Source: Candidatus Aquidulcis sp.
Lineage (GTDB): Bacteria; Chloroflexota; Anaerolineae; UBA4142
Reading direction: 5' to 3'
Length of the DNA stretch: 64,000 bases
Assembly: GCA_020723345.1 (NCBI GenBank)
Contig: DYJA01000017.1
Span: 12,381-76,380, forward strand
Shown: positions 32,610-41,496 of the stretch, piece after piece
How positions within the stretch are numbered: the stretch's first letter is position 1
Layout: every line of letters starts with the position of its first letter
Made by a program: the position numbers and the translations under genes
The notes under the pieces: generated by a model
Told to the model about the DNA's origin: nothing
What the model saw: the letters and a program-made list of their open reading frames with translations, nothing else
Databases searched by the model: none

Positions 32610-34292
32610 GTGGCAACCTTTCGACTGCCTTTTGCGAATGAAAAAACATCCGCCGATTTGGGACCAGAAGCGCGGGCGAAAATTCGCGCGCGCCTCGCGC
32701 CCAAGTTGCAGGAAGCGTGTGCCGAAAGCGAAATGCTGTTCGATTATGTGTGCCGTTTGCCGTTGGATGAGATCGGGGTGCCGGACTATTACCCCAAGAT
32801 CACGCGCGATCAACAGTACCTCGAGCGCCGCAATCTGATCTATCCAATCGAAGGTGGTCTGTTCGTTCACATTTATCCCAACGACAAAGCGGAACGCGAT
32901 ATCTACGTTCCCATCGAACCGCACTTGACGGTCGATCTGAGTGAAATCATCCCCAAAGTCGAAACCAAGTTGCTCAATTTCGTCGAAAAGATTGGCGCGG
33001 AGGAAACGGACGCAGGGAAACGGACGGAATTGCTCAAAGCGGTTGACGCCAGCGCGAGCACCAACGGCGCGACGAACAAGATTCACGTCACGCTGCGGGA
33101 AATGGACGCGCTGCGCTACATTCTCGCGCGCGACAAAGTTGGGTTCGGTCCCCTCGCGCCGATGCTGCTCGACCGACACATCGAAGATATTTCGTGCAGC
33201 GGGGTCGGTCCGATCTTCATCGAGCACAAGGTTTTCAAATCCATCGAAGCCGCGATTACGTTTGTGACGGAAGACGAACTCGATCAATTCGTGATCTGGC
33301 TCGGCGAGTGGATCAAGCGTCCCGTCACCGTCCGCAATCCCATCGTCGACGCGACGCTGCCCGATGGCTCGCGCATCAACATCGTCTACGGCACCGACGT
33401 TTCTAAACGCGGCAGCAATTTTACCATCCGCAAGTTCGCCGAAGTCCCCACCAGCATTATGGAATTGATCGATTTTGGGACGCTCGATTACATGATGGCA
33501 GCGTATCTTTCTTTTGTGCTGGAGGAAGGACTGAACGTGTTCGTCGTCGGCGCGACGGCGTCGGGCAAGACGACGACGATGAACGCGATCACGACGTTCA
33601 TTCGCCCGGACAAAAAAATCGTCAGCATCGAAGACACGCCGGAACTTCAGGTGCCGCACAAGAATTGGATCCGCGAGACGACGCGCGGTTCGTCCAAAGA
33701 AAACACCGGCGCTGAAGTCGGCATGTTCGATCTGTTGAAAGCCGCCCTGCGTCAACGCCCCGACCGGATCATCGTCGGCGAGATTCGCGGCGAAGAAGGC
33801 GCGATCGCGTTTCAAGCGATGCAGACCGGTCACGGCGTCATGTCGACCTTTCACGCGGCGTCGGTGGAAAGACTGGTGCAGCGTCTTTCGGGCAGCCCGA
33901 TCAATATTCCCAAGACGTACATCGACAATCTGGATTGCGTGCTGATTCAGCAAGCGGTCAAAGTGCCGGGCAAGGGCATGGCGCGCCGCGTGACCAGCAT
34001 CAACGAAATCGTCGGGTACGATCCGTCGTCGGAAAGTTTTTCTTTCGTCGAAGCGTTTCGCTGGAATCCGGCGACCGATACGTTCGATTTTCCCGGCTTT
34101 ATGAACAGTTTCATTCTGGAAGAAAAGATTTCGCCGCGGCGCGGCATTCCACCGTTCAAGCGCAAAGTGATCTACACCGAATTGAAACGCCGCGCCAAAA
34201 TTTTCCAGCGACTCCATCAAGAAAGGAAGCTGAAGGATTTCTATGAAGTCTTCGCCGTCCTCGCTGAAGCGCAGCGTCAAAAACTACTTTGA
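32610..34292 (+). CDS. arlI: ArlI-like archaellum motor ATPase
   Basis: The 560-residue product is a type IV pilus/archaellum secretion ATPase close to ArlI. The N-terminal part ends near 300. The motor domain has Walker A GATASGKTT at 314-322, the Asp box EDTPEL at 341-346, Walker B RIIVGEIRGEE around 386-396, and the His box TGHGVMSTFHA near 407-417. ArlI powers both assembly and rotation of the archaellum. GTG 32610 with AAAGGA upstream is the start; an upstream ATG at 32562 would overlap arlH. It overlaps arlJ by 50 bases, so translation is tightly linked. Confidence 0.95.
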   Translation: MATFRLPFANEKTSADLGPEARAKIRARLAPKLQEACAESEMLFDYVCRLPLDEIGVPDYYPKITRDQQYLERRNLIYPIEGGLFVHIYPNDKAERDIYVPIEPHLTVDLSEIIPKVETKLLNFVEKIGAEETDAGKRTELLKAVDASASTNGATNKIHVTLREMDALRYILARDKVGFGPLAPMLLDRHIEDISCSGVGPIFIEHKVFKSIEAAITFVTEDELDQFVIWLGEWIKRPVTVRNPIVDATLPDGSRINIVYGTDVSKRGSNFTIRKFAEVPTSIMELIDFGTLDYMMAAYLSFVLEEGLNVFVVGATASGKTTTMNAITTFIRPDKKIVSIEDTPELQVPHKNWIRETTRGSSKENTGAEVGMFDLLKAALRQRPDRIIVGEIRGEEGAIAFQAMQTGHGVMSTFHAASVERLVQRLSGSPINIPKTYIDNLDCVLIQQAVKVPGKGMARRVTSINEIVGYDPSSESFSFVEAFRWNPATDTFDFPGFMNSFILEEKISPRRGIPPFKRKVIYTELKRRAKIFQRLHQERKLKDFYEVFAVLAEAQRQKLL

Positions 34293-35727
34293 AGAGATTT
34301 CCAGTTTCGATCTCTTTTATCAGTTGACGTACATGACCGCGACTTCGACGGCGGGAATTTCGCGCGCCCGTACGTTTCAGTTGGCGCGCGAATTGCCCGC
34401 GGCGCCCGCGCAGTACTTTCGCAGCATTCACGAGGTCGCGGAGAACTTGCGCTACAACTATCCCGACGCAGTACGTTTGGTGGGCGAACAAGTCAAGTCG
34501 CCGCACACCAAGACCTTCTTGCTCCGGCTTTCGGACGCGCTCCGCTCCGGCGAACCGCTCCCCGCGTTCTTGAAACGCGAAGCCCAAGTGCAAGGCGAGA
34601 ATTATCAAAACGACTATCTCAAAAGTTTGGAGAGCATGAAAAAGTGGACCGACGCGTACGCCGCCGTCGCCGTGTCCGCGTCGCTGATCGTGATCATCAA
34701 CATGGTGATGACGATGATTTACAGCATCAGTCCAACGTTGATGGCGGCGATGATCTTTGTATCGGTTGCGTCCACGTTCGGCGTCGCCTGGCTGATCTTT
34801 CGCGCGTCGCCGCAGGAAACCAAGTTCGTTCAGTTGGAGCGCGGCTCCAAAATGCAGCAACTCAGTCGCCGCCTCTTTCTAATTTTGGTGCCTGCCATGT
34901 TCGTGGTCTGCACGCTGCTCGCAGCGCTCGGCTTGGACAAAGGGTGGCTGTTGATCTTGGCGGGGCTATTCCTCGCGCCGCTTGGGTACATTAGTGGGAA
35001 AGCGGATCAGATTACCACCGCCAAAGACGCGGAGATCAGTTCATTCCTGCGTTCGCTGGGCGGCAACGCCACCTCGCGCGGCACGACATTGAAAGACGCG
35101 CTCGCCAGCATGAAGCGCGATTCGTTCCCGACGCTTCAGCCGGATATCCGTATGTTGGATTTGCGTCTCAAATCGTTCGGCAAGCCCGAACTGTGTTGGC
35201 GCACCTTTGGCACCGAAACCGGCAGCAAAATCGCCGAACAAGCCGTCGGCATTTTCTACGAAGCGATCAACCTGGGCGGCGATCCGGAGCGCGCCGGGAA
35301 TCTCACGAGTGAGTTTTCGATGAAGACGGCGATGTTGCGCGCGCAGCGCATTGGCATCGCGGCGACTTTTTCGTGGCTCACCATCGCGATGCACGTCGTG
35401 ATGGCGGGGCTGATGATCTTCCTGATCGGCATTCTGGAACAATTCGGCATCAAGTTGGAAGAAGCCATGGCGTCGATGGGCAGCAGCACCGAGGTGTTAG
35501 GCACGATGGGGCTGCAAAGTATGTTTTCCTTCAGTTCGAGCCAAGTGCATTTTTTGTACGGGCTTACCGTCGGGCTGATCATTCTGCTCTCGGTCATCAA
35601 TGCCTTTGCCATCGTCGCCAGTCAGGGCACGCATTTTGTCAAAATGACTTTTTATCTCGCCATTTTGCTGGTTCTCTCCGGTATTTGTTTTCTAACCGTT
35701 CCTTCGATGGTCAAGTGGGTGATGTGA
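34243..35727 (+). CDS. arlJ: ArlJ-like archaellum membrane platform protein
   Basis: The 494-residue protein is the platform protein of the TadC/T2SF family: a cytoplasmic N-terminal region with an ELPAAPAQYF-type motif, membrane helices near 140-190, 206-250, 368-398 and two more at the C-terminal end, and two soluble helical domains between them. In archaea it is the only polytopic membrane part of the motor and is bound by ArlI. It begins 50 bases inside arlI. The first ATG is well placed after GAAGGA. The gene after it begins one base after the stop. Confidence 0.92.
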   Translation: MKSSPSSLKRSVKNYFEEISSFDLFYQLTYMTATSTAGISRARTFQLARELPAAPAQYFRSIHEVAENLRYNYPDAVRLVGEQVKSPHTKTFLLRLSDALRSGEPLPAFLKREAQVQGENYQNDYLKSLESMKKWTDAYAAVAVSASLIVIINMVMTMIYSISPTLMAAMIFVSVASTFGVAWLIFRASPQETKFVQLERGSKMQQLSRRLFLILVPAMFVVCTLLAALGLDKGWLLILAGLFLAPLGYISGKADQITTAKDAEISSFLRSLGGNATSRGTTLKDALASMKRDSFPTLQPDIRMLDLRLKSFGKPELCWRTFGTETGSKIAEQAVGIFYEAINLGGDPERAGNLTSEFSMKTAMLRAQRIGIAATFSWLTIAMHVVMAGLMIFLIGILEQFGIKLEEAMASMGSSTEVLGTMGLQSMFSFSSSQVHFLYGLTVGLIILLSVINAFAIVASQGTHFVKMTFYLAILLVLSGICFLTVPSMVKWVM

Positions 35728-35728
35728 T

Positions 35729-36691
35729 ATGGCGCTCGCGCAAATCAAGCCAATCATGCAAAACGAATATCCGATGCCGTCGCCGGGCGGCTCTGATCCA
35801 ATGGCTTTCGGCGCGGTGGCATCCGACTTGAATAGTTTTCCCACGAAAAAGCCGAGCCTGATCGAGCGACTCGCGCGGCGATTGCGCGGTATGTCGCGCC
35901 GCCGGCTCGCGATTTTGATCGGATTGTTGCTCTTGGGCGGCTGGGTGTTGGTGAGCACGCTCAGCGCGGCGGGGGGACAAACTTCGACGCAGCAAATGCC
36001 GATGAGTCCCGCGATGGAAAGATATTGGCGCACGGTCGACATCGTCCAGATTCAAAAAGATATGAAGGGCTGGAGCCGCGATGACTTGGCGCGTTTGTTT
36101 CTCACTGTGCGGGAACAAACTTCCGATCCGGAAACGCGTCGCCACATCGACTCGTTGGGCAAAATGCTGCGCCTGCCGGGCTTTGAATCGTCGTCCTCTT
36201 TACTCTCCGCGTTGGTCAATCAACCGATCTTTTTGCTGGGCATCTTTTTGGCGATTGGCATTTGGGGCGCGGCAATCGTGATCAGCATCGCGCCGTACGT
36301 GCGCGCGCAACGCGCGCCCGCGTTCGCCGTTCCTGATGTTGCGCTGGCTGCGCCGACCGAACAAGCCGCTGCCGACGCCATCCTCGAAGAACTTTTGCCG
36401 GATGTCACGCTCGAAGTGGCAATGCCCGAACCGGCCGAAAAAGAGAAAAAGGAAGAGGAAAAAAAGCCGGAAGAACCACCGGCGAGCGAACAAACCGAAG
36501 AAGCCAGTTCGGGCTTGGGCGATCTGGCGAGTCTCTTTGAAGAAGAAGACACTTCGATTGCTGCGCTGGAACAGTTCTGCAAGAATTTGGCGGAGATTGT
36601 GATCGACGATCTGTCCACCAAAGCAAAAGATGTGGCGTGGGATCTGCGCGCGTTCGTCGCGCAGAGCGCGCCGCGATCTACGCCCGGATAA
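35729..36691 (+). CDS. Two-helix membrane protein with acidic cytoplasmic tail in the arl operon
   Basis: The 320-residue protein has membrane helices around 55-75 (LAILIGLLLLGGWVLVSTL) and 165-185 (PIFLLGIFLAIGIWGAAIVISI), a soluble domain of about 85 residues between them, and a Glu/Lys/Pro-rich tail at about 230-265 followed by a conserved-looking helical end (IAALEQFCKNLAEIVIDDLSTKAKDVAWDL). I do not recognise the family. Position directly after arlJ and before the prepilin peptidase suggests a structural part of the motor, perhaps playing the role of the archaeal ArlX or ArlC/D/E scaffold. That is inference. ATG 35729 is one base after the arlJ stop. Confidence 0.8.
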   Translation: MALAQIKPIMQNEYPMPSPGGSDPMAFGAVASDLNSFPTKKPSLIERLARRLRGMSRRRLAILIGLLLLGGWVLVSTLSAAGGQTSTQQMPMSPAMERYWRTVDIVQIQKDMKGWSRDDLARLFLTVREQTSDPETRRHIDSLGKMLRLPGFESSSSLLSALVNQPIFLLGIFLAIGIWGAAIVISIAPYVRAQRAPAFAVPDVALAAPTEQAAADAILEELLPDVTLEVAMPEPAEKEKKEEEKKPEEPPASEQTEEASSGLGDLASLFEEEDTSIAALEQFCKNLAEIVIDDLSTKAKDVAWDLRAFVAQSAPRSTPG

Positions 36692-36713
36692 GAACGCGCG
36701 CGCGTTTGTAGCG

Positions 36714-36763
36714 GGCGATTCATCGCCGCTCTGTGCGTTAACGCGCCAACTACGAACCACTGA
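36714..36763. repeat. GTAG/CTAC dispersed repeat before the prepilin peptidase gene
   Basis: TTGTAGCGGGCGATTCATCGCCGC and the following GTTAACGCGCCAACTACGAAC form an imperfect palindrome. It is of the same design as the one at 17716-17761. Confidence 0.5.
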
Positions 36764-36776
36764 AACGAGTTGATCA

Positions 36777-37481
36777 ATGATTCTCTGGTCTATCATCGCC
36801 GGTCTCGTGATCGGCAGTTGGCTGAACTGGCTTGCCGATTACCTGCCGCGCTTTGCCGCCGACCGCTCGGCGCGCAACCGGCTTGAACCCATGTTCGCGT
36901 CCGCCACGCTAAATTTTTTGGCGACAATCGTCTTCCGTCGAAAAAATGGAAACGCGATCCCCCGGCTCAATCTCGCCGTCGAATTGTTGATGGCGTTATT
37001 TTTTGCGTTCGCGTGGGCGCGCGATGGCTGGTCGTTAAATTTTTTCCTCTTCGCGAGCATCGGCGCGTTCTACGTTCTCATCGTGCTGATCGATTTCAAG
37101 TATCGGTTGATCCCGAACGTGCTCGTCTTCCCCGCGCTCGCGGCGACGCTCTTCGTTCAAATCGTCGCGCCGGGAACGCATCTGCTCGCGGCGATTGTGG
37201 GCGGCGCGTTCGGCTTGGCAGTTTTTGCGCTCGCCGCGTACGTTCGTCCGGGCGAACTGGGTTTCGGCGATGTCAAATTGGCGATGCTGATCGGCTTGAT
37301 GTTGGGATTTCCCAACGCGGTGTGGGCATTGTTGATCGGAGTTTTCGCGGGTGGAATCGTCGCGCTCGCGCTCTTGCTCACGCGGCGAGGAAACTTGCAA
37401 ACGCGGATCGCGTACGCGCCCTTTTTGTGTTTGGGCGCGTTGAGTGTGTTTGCCCTTGCGCCGTGGTTGACAATTAGATAG
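36777..37481 (+). CDS. Type IV prepilin/archaellin peptidase (A24 family)
   Basis: The 234-residue protein has about seven membrane helices and the two active-site Asp motifs of A24 peptidases: VLIDFKYRLIPN and GELGFGDVKLAML (GxGDxKL form). It has no CxxC zinc pair and almost none of the N-terminal methyltransferase domain of PilD, so it is closer to the short PibD/ArlK type. It would cut the leader of the archaellin at 11851. It is 22 bases upstream of the PilN-like gene and probably in the arl operon. ATG 36777 is the only good start. Confidence 0.9.
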   Translation: MILWSIIAGLVIGSWLNWLADYLPRFAADRSARNRLEPMFASATLNFLATIVFRRKNGNAIPRLNLAVELLMALFFAFAWARDGWSLNFFLFASIGAFYVLIVLIDFKYRLIPNVLVFPALAATLFVQIVAPGTHLLAAIVGGAFGLAVFALAAYVRPGELGFGDVKLAMLIGLMLGFPNAVWALLIGVFAGGIVALALLLTRRGNLQTRIAYAPFLCLGALSVFALAPWLTIR

Positions 37482-37503
37482 GGTAGGGGTATCATAACGC
37501 GCG

Positions 37504-38883
37504 ATGACTCTGCAACGAGGCGCTCCAGAATCCAAACCCACACCGGCTGGACGCGACGAGCCGAGTAACGCGCCGGGATTGCCCTTTTCGCCGCCGCCGC
37601 CCGCGCGCACTTTTTCGCGCGGCGTCCTGATCCTCTGGCTCGTCGTGATCGGCATGGCGATCTTTTTTCTGCCGCTCTATTTATTCGCGCTGACGATTCG
37701 CGAAGACGCCAAAGCGATCGAGACAGAAATCGCCTCGATTCGCGTTTCCCTCACGAATGTGCCCACGCCTCCCCCCGACATCGCCAGTCAGTTGACTCCA
37801 CTCGCGCAAGCGCAGCGCCAGATCAATCAACTCGCTCAAGTGTATCCAACGCTCGTCGCGCCGCGCTCCGATTTGCCCGCGATCATGGCGGCGATCAACA
37901 ACTACAATCCGAATGACATCACGCTCACTTCGGTCGCGTGGGCAGGCAATCGCATGACGCTCACCGGTCGCGCCACGCGCGACGATGTCGTGCTCGGCTA
38001 CGTCCGCAATCTCGAACAGTCCAATCTTTTCAATCGCGTCACGTTGGAATCCGCGCAAGTCGTCGCGACGATCACGCCAACTTTGACGATCACGCCGACG
38101 GCGACCGCGCCGTGGACGCTGACGCCGACGTTTCCGGTTCCGACGATCACGCTCGCGCCGACAATCACCGGCGTACCTTCGCCAACCTCGACCTATACGC
38201 CATCGCCCACCGGCACAGCTACAGCGACATCCACTCCGACGAATACACCCACCGTCACACCAACCAGCACGCCGACATTAACGCGCACGCCCACTGCCAC
38301 TCCCGATCTGCGCGATGCGTACGAACCCGATGACGTTATTCCGCGCGCGATTGCCATCGGCGAAACGCAGCAGCACAATTTCTTCCCGACCGGAGATATC
38401 GATCAAGCCAGTTTCGCGGTCAAAGCGAATCGTTATTACCAGGTGCTCACCTCCGATCTCGCGCTCGGCGTGGATACGATTGTGACCGTCACATTGGGCA
38501 GCAACATTGCGGCTTGGAACGACGATTACGCGCCCGGCACCGGCAATTTTGCTTCGGCGGTCTGTTTTCAAGCGACCCAGGATGGCACCGCGGTAGCGTT
38601 GACGGTCAACGCAACTTCGTTCTACGGCGCGGAGCGAACCTACAAGATCAAAGTGAGCGAGACTTCCAAACTGCTCACGCCGCCCTGCCCCGGCGCAACA
38701 TCGCGCGCGCCGTCAGTGCCGCGACTTGCGAGCGCGTCTTCATCGTCCGCGTCCGCGATTTTGCCAATCGCGTGGATCCGCTCAGACACGAATTGGACGC
38801 GCTCAGACAATGCGCCAGCGTGGCGCGCACCGATGCCCTATCGGTTCGTGATCACTTTGGATCTCAAGGTGTTCCCGCCATGA
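37504..38883 (+). CDS. PilN-like membrane protein with Thr/Pro linker and PPC-like domain
   Basis: The 459-residue protein has a membrane helix at about 42-64, a PilN-like periplasmic domain at about 65-180 (ADLPAI-type start is close to DLPAIMAAINNYNPNDITLTSVAW, then LEQSNLFNRVTLESAQV), a Thr/Pro-rich linker (about 185-275), and a beta-rich domain beginning DAYEPDDVIPRAIAIGETQQHNF, which resembles the pre-peptidase C-terminal domain. The last 65 residues are Ser/Pro/Arg-rich and poorly ordered, and may reflect a frameshift or a poorly conserved end. PilN links the pilus motor to the outside in type IV pili. Its gene overlaps the PilO-like one by four bases. Confidence 0.8.
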   Translation: MTLQRGAPESKPTPAGRDEPSNAPGLPFSPPPPARTFSRGVLILWLVVIGMAIFFLPLYLFALTIREDAKAIETEIASIRVSLTNVPTPPPDIASQLTPLAQAQRQINQLAQVYPTLVAPRSDLPAIMAAINNYNPNDITLTSVAWAGNRMTLTGRATRDDVVLGYVRNLEQSNLFNRVTLESAQVVATITPTLTITPTATAPWTLTPTFPVPTITLAPTITGVPSPTSTYTPSPTGTATATSTPTNTPTVTPTSTPTLTRTPTATPDLRDAYEPDDVIPRAIAIGETQQHNFFPTGDIDQASFAVKANRYYQVLTSDLALGVDTIVTVTLGSNIAAWNDDYAPGTGNFASAVCFQATQDGTAVALTVNATSFYGAERTYKIKVSETSKLLTPPCPGATSRAPSVPRLASASSSSASAILPIAWIRSDTNWTRSDNAPAWRAPMPYRFVITLDLKVFPP

Positions 38884-39929
38884 TCAAGCGGCTGAAAAGT
38901 ATCCAGGAATTTATCCAAACGAATCTTTACACCTTGTTGGCGTTGCTCTTCGTCGTCATTCTCACCGCCGCATATATTTTCTTTTACGTCTCCGCGATCG
39001 ATCCGGGGCTGACGAACCGGAGCCGGATCGAAACGCAATTGGACGACGCGCGTCGACAGTTGATCAACTCGCGCAGTCGTCAAGAGGACCCGCCGGAGGT
39101 TTGGCAGACGCGCGTCGCGGACGCGCGCGCGACGCTGACGAATTCGACAAACGCCTTTCTCACCGGCGATCAAAGCACGCAGGCGGTCGATCTGCTTTAT
39201 CAATACGCGCGCGCGAGCGGCGTCACGATCATCGATCTGCAAGTGCCGCCCACACCGACGCCGCTGCCGACGCTAACCTGGACGCCGACGCGCTTGCCCA
39301 CGCCGCTGCCGAGTCCGACTTCGCAAACTAGAACTGCTGCGACGCAGCCGACTCAAGCGCAACCCACGCCAACCCCTCCACCTCCACCAACTGCCACACG
39401 AATGCAAGCAATTCCCGGTCAATCGCAAGGCGCGTTTTTCTACGTCCGACCGCTGCGGCTGCGCGCGCGCGGCACGTCGCGCCAGTTGGTTGATTTTGCG
39501 TCGCGTCTGAAAGAAGCAAACACGACCGGCGTCGTCGTCAACAGTTTCAATATTTTGGGTGGTGAAGGAACGCCGCAAGCCACTTTGACGATGGACGTTT
39601 CGCTTTACGTCTTGTACAGCGCGAGCGATGCGCCGGGGACGCGCGCCCCAACATCGCCGCCGCCGCCCGTTTACCCGACGCCGGTCATTCCTACCGTCAC
39701 GCCATCGGCAACCTGGATCTTTGTTACGCTAACTCCGCCGTCGACGCCGACATGGACGCTGACGCCCAGTCCAACACCCAGGTACATCGTCCACGTCGTC
39801 CAACCCGGCGACACTTTGTTTTCGCTCGCGCGTCGTTACAATACGTCTGTGGAAGCGATCATGTCGCTCAATCGATTGTCGAACACCAACATTCGCGTTG
39901 GACAACAGTTGATGATCCCGGCTCCATAA
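38880..39929 (+). CDS. PilO-like membrane protein with C-terminal LysM domain
   Basis: The 349-residue protein has an N-terminal membrane helix (LYTLLALLFVVILTAAYIFFYV), a coiled stretch, and a PilO-like split domain (DLLYQYARASGVTIIDLQVP and FFYVRPLRLRARGTSRQLVDFASRL then VNSFNILGG). Pro/Thr-rich linkers follow. The C-terminal 45 residues are a LysM domain: YIVHVVQPGDTLFSLARRYNTSVEAIMSLNRL through QLMIPAP, which binds peptidoglycan. No PilO that I know carries LysM, so this may tie the motor to the wall. It starts in the stop codon of the PilN-like gene (ATGA). Confidence 0.83.
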   Translation: MIKRLKSIQEFIQTNLYTLLALLFVVILTAAYIFFYVSAIDPGLTNRSRIETQLDDARRQLINSRSRQEDPPEVWQTRVADARATLTNSTNAFLTGDQSTQAVDLLYQYARASGVTIIDLQVPPTPTPLPTLTWTPTRLPTPLPSPTSQTRTAATQPTQAQPTPTPPPPPTATRMQAIPGQSQGAFFYVRPLRLRARGTSRQLVDFASRLKEANTTGVVVNSFNILGGEGTPQATLTMDVSLYVLYSASDAPGTRAPTSPPPPVYPTPVIPTVTPSATWIFVTLTPPSTPTWTLTPSPTPRYIVHVVQPGDTLFSLARRYNTSVEAIMSLNRLSNTNIRVGQQLMIPAP

Positions 39930-39998
39930 GGGCTCCGCACTCGATAGACATCACGCCTACGAGCCATCGTCGATCAACCATCCAGATGGGGGGATTCG

Positions 39999-41405
39999 AT
40001 GCGCCGACAAGTCGTGAAGTTATTCGCGTTATTTTTATTTGCATTTCTGATCAGCACACCGGGTTGTAATGTTTTTTTCGGCGGCAGCCGACCTGGTGTT
40101 GTCATCATTTCGCCGCCGAGCGGCAGCGAATTTTACGAAGGCGAAGAGATCGCGGTTCAGTCGGAAGCGAGCGATTCGACAGGCATCACCCGCGTCGAAC
40201 TCGTGGTCGACGACAAGATCGTCCGCACCGATTCGCCATCGGCTGCCGACAACAAAACGTCGTTTCTCGTCAAGCAGGTTTGGCGCGGCACGCCGGGCAA
40301 GCACGTTCTCCTCGTCCGCGCGCACAATGCCGCCGGAGCCGAAAGCAATCCCGCTGCGGTTGCGGTAACGGTTTTGCCGGGTTCCGCGCCTACCGCGACG
40401 GCTGCGCCGGTTTCGGTTCTGCCGACAGCCACCCCAATCTCCGTTTCACCGACCATTACGCCGACGATCAGTACCGGCTGCTCCGACAGCGCCGTGTTCG
40501 TCGCCGATGTCACGGTGCCCGATGGAACCCCTTGGATGCCGGGGCAAGCGTTCAACAAAATTTGGCGCGTCCGCAATACCGGCTGTCCCTGGGTCGCCGG
40601 ATATCAACTTGTGTTCGTCAGCGGCGAAGCGATGGCGACGACGCGCACGCTCGCGCTTCCAGAAACCGCAACCGGCGCGACCGCCGATCTCATGGTGCCG
40701 ATGACCGCGCCGACCGCGACGGGCGCGCACAACGGCACCTGGCGATTGCGAAATCCAAACGGAGTTTTGTTCGGCACAGTCGTGACCGTCAAGATCAACG
40801 TGCTCGGACAAGCAAGCGCGCCGAAAACCGTCGCGCCGGTCGCTTGCAGCGGTACGCCGGTCATGTCGTCCTTCACCGCGTCGAAAACCATCGTCACCGC
40901 GCTTTCGACCACCACGTTGAGTTGGGGACCCGTGACGAATGCCGATTGGGTCGAGATCAATCCGGACATCGGCGGAGTTGCGACGCCCGGTTCTACTACC
41001 GTCGCGGTCACGACGACGACCACGTTCACACTCCTCGCGTTTTGCGGACCGTCCACGTCGACGAATCTTCAGGTCAGGGTTCTCGTGCCTTTCGCAGTAC
41101 TTGGATCGGCGGTCAGCGCGGACACGACCGATTACAGTGGTGCGTGTCCCAAGACGGTGAACTTTTCCGGAGTCATCACCGTCAACGATGCCGGTCCCGT
41201 CACCTACCGGTGGGAAAGCAGCGACGGCAGCAATTCGGGAGACGCCACCATAAACTTCAGCAGCACCGGATCGCAAACAGTTACCTCATCGTGGGTATTA
41301 GGCGCGGCGGGTAAAACGTACACCGATTACTGGAAGCGGTTGCACATCTTGTCGCCCACCGATGTGACGTCGAACAACGCGACGTTTACGCTCAAGTGTA
41401 ATTGA
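39999..41405 (+). CDS. Surface lipoprotein with Ig-like and NBR1-Ig-like domains
   Basis: The 468-residue protein has a signal peptide with a possible lipobox (LISTPGC, Cys25). After this come an Ig-like domain (PGVVIISPPSGSEFYEGEEI), a Thr/Pro-rich linker, an NBR1-Ig-like domain (FVADVTVPDGTPWMPGQAFNKIWRVRNTGCPW), and two more beta-sandwich regions. Such proteins are common on the outside of Chloroflexota cells. It follows the PilO-like gene by 69 bases on the same strand and may be read from the arl operon. It could bind the stator proteins or the filament base, but direct evidence is lacking. Confidence 0.82.
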   Translation: MRRQVVKLFALFLFAFLISTPGCNVFFGGSRPGVVIISPPSGSEFYEGEEIAVQSEASDSTGITRVELVVDDKIVRTDSPSAADNKTSFLVKQVWRGTPGKHVLLVRAHNAAGAESNPAAVAVTVLPGSAPTATAAPVSVLPTATPISVSPTITPTISTGCSDSAVFVADVTVPDGTPWMPGQAFNKIWRVRNTGCPWVAGYQLVFVSGEAMATTRTLALPETATGATADLMVPMTAPTATGAHNGTWRLRNPNGVLFGTVVTVKINVLGQASAPKTVAPVACSGTPVMSSFTASKTIVTALSTTTLSWGPVTNADWVEINPDIGGVATPGSTTVAVTTTTTFTLLAFCGPSTSTNLQVRVLVPFAVLGSAVSADTTDYSGACPKTVNFSGVITVNDAGPVTYRWESSDGSNSGDATINFSSTGSQTVTSSWVLGAAGKTYTDYWKRLHILSPTDVTSNNATFTLKCN

Positions 41406-41462
41406 TTATCACAGGCACGAGGTAGAACAAAATTTCCGCTTTTCAACTTGTGTAACTTGTAA

Positions 41463-41479
41463 TATAATCGCATTATAAT
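41463..41479 (+). promoter_or_regulatory. AT-rich region with two TATAAT boxes before the gene at 41497
   Basis: TATAAT occurs at 41463-41468 and 41474-41479, just before the gene at 41497. No good -35 sits at 17 bases from either. TTGTGT at 41448 is 20 bases from the second. This marks the start of a separate, AT-richer block. Confidence 0.4.
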
Positions 41480-41496
41480 TAGGCAAGGGAGCCACT

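Noticed and set aside
32385-34280. 631-residue open frame on the minus strand opposite arlI
   Set aside because: It is Arg/His/Phe-rich with no recognisable motif, and the plus-strand frame has all ArlI motifs. It is a shadow frame of GC-rich codons.
9917-41405. Ordinary type IV pilus or Tad pilus instead of an archaellum
   Set aside because: PilN/PilO-like proteins hint at a pilus, but ArlH, the ArlF/ArlG-type stators and archaellin signal are present, and PilT, PilM, PilQ and Tad genes were not seen. The alternative is not fully excluded.
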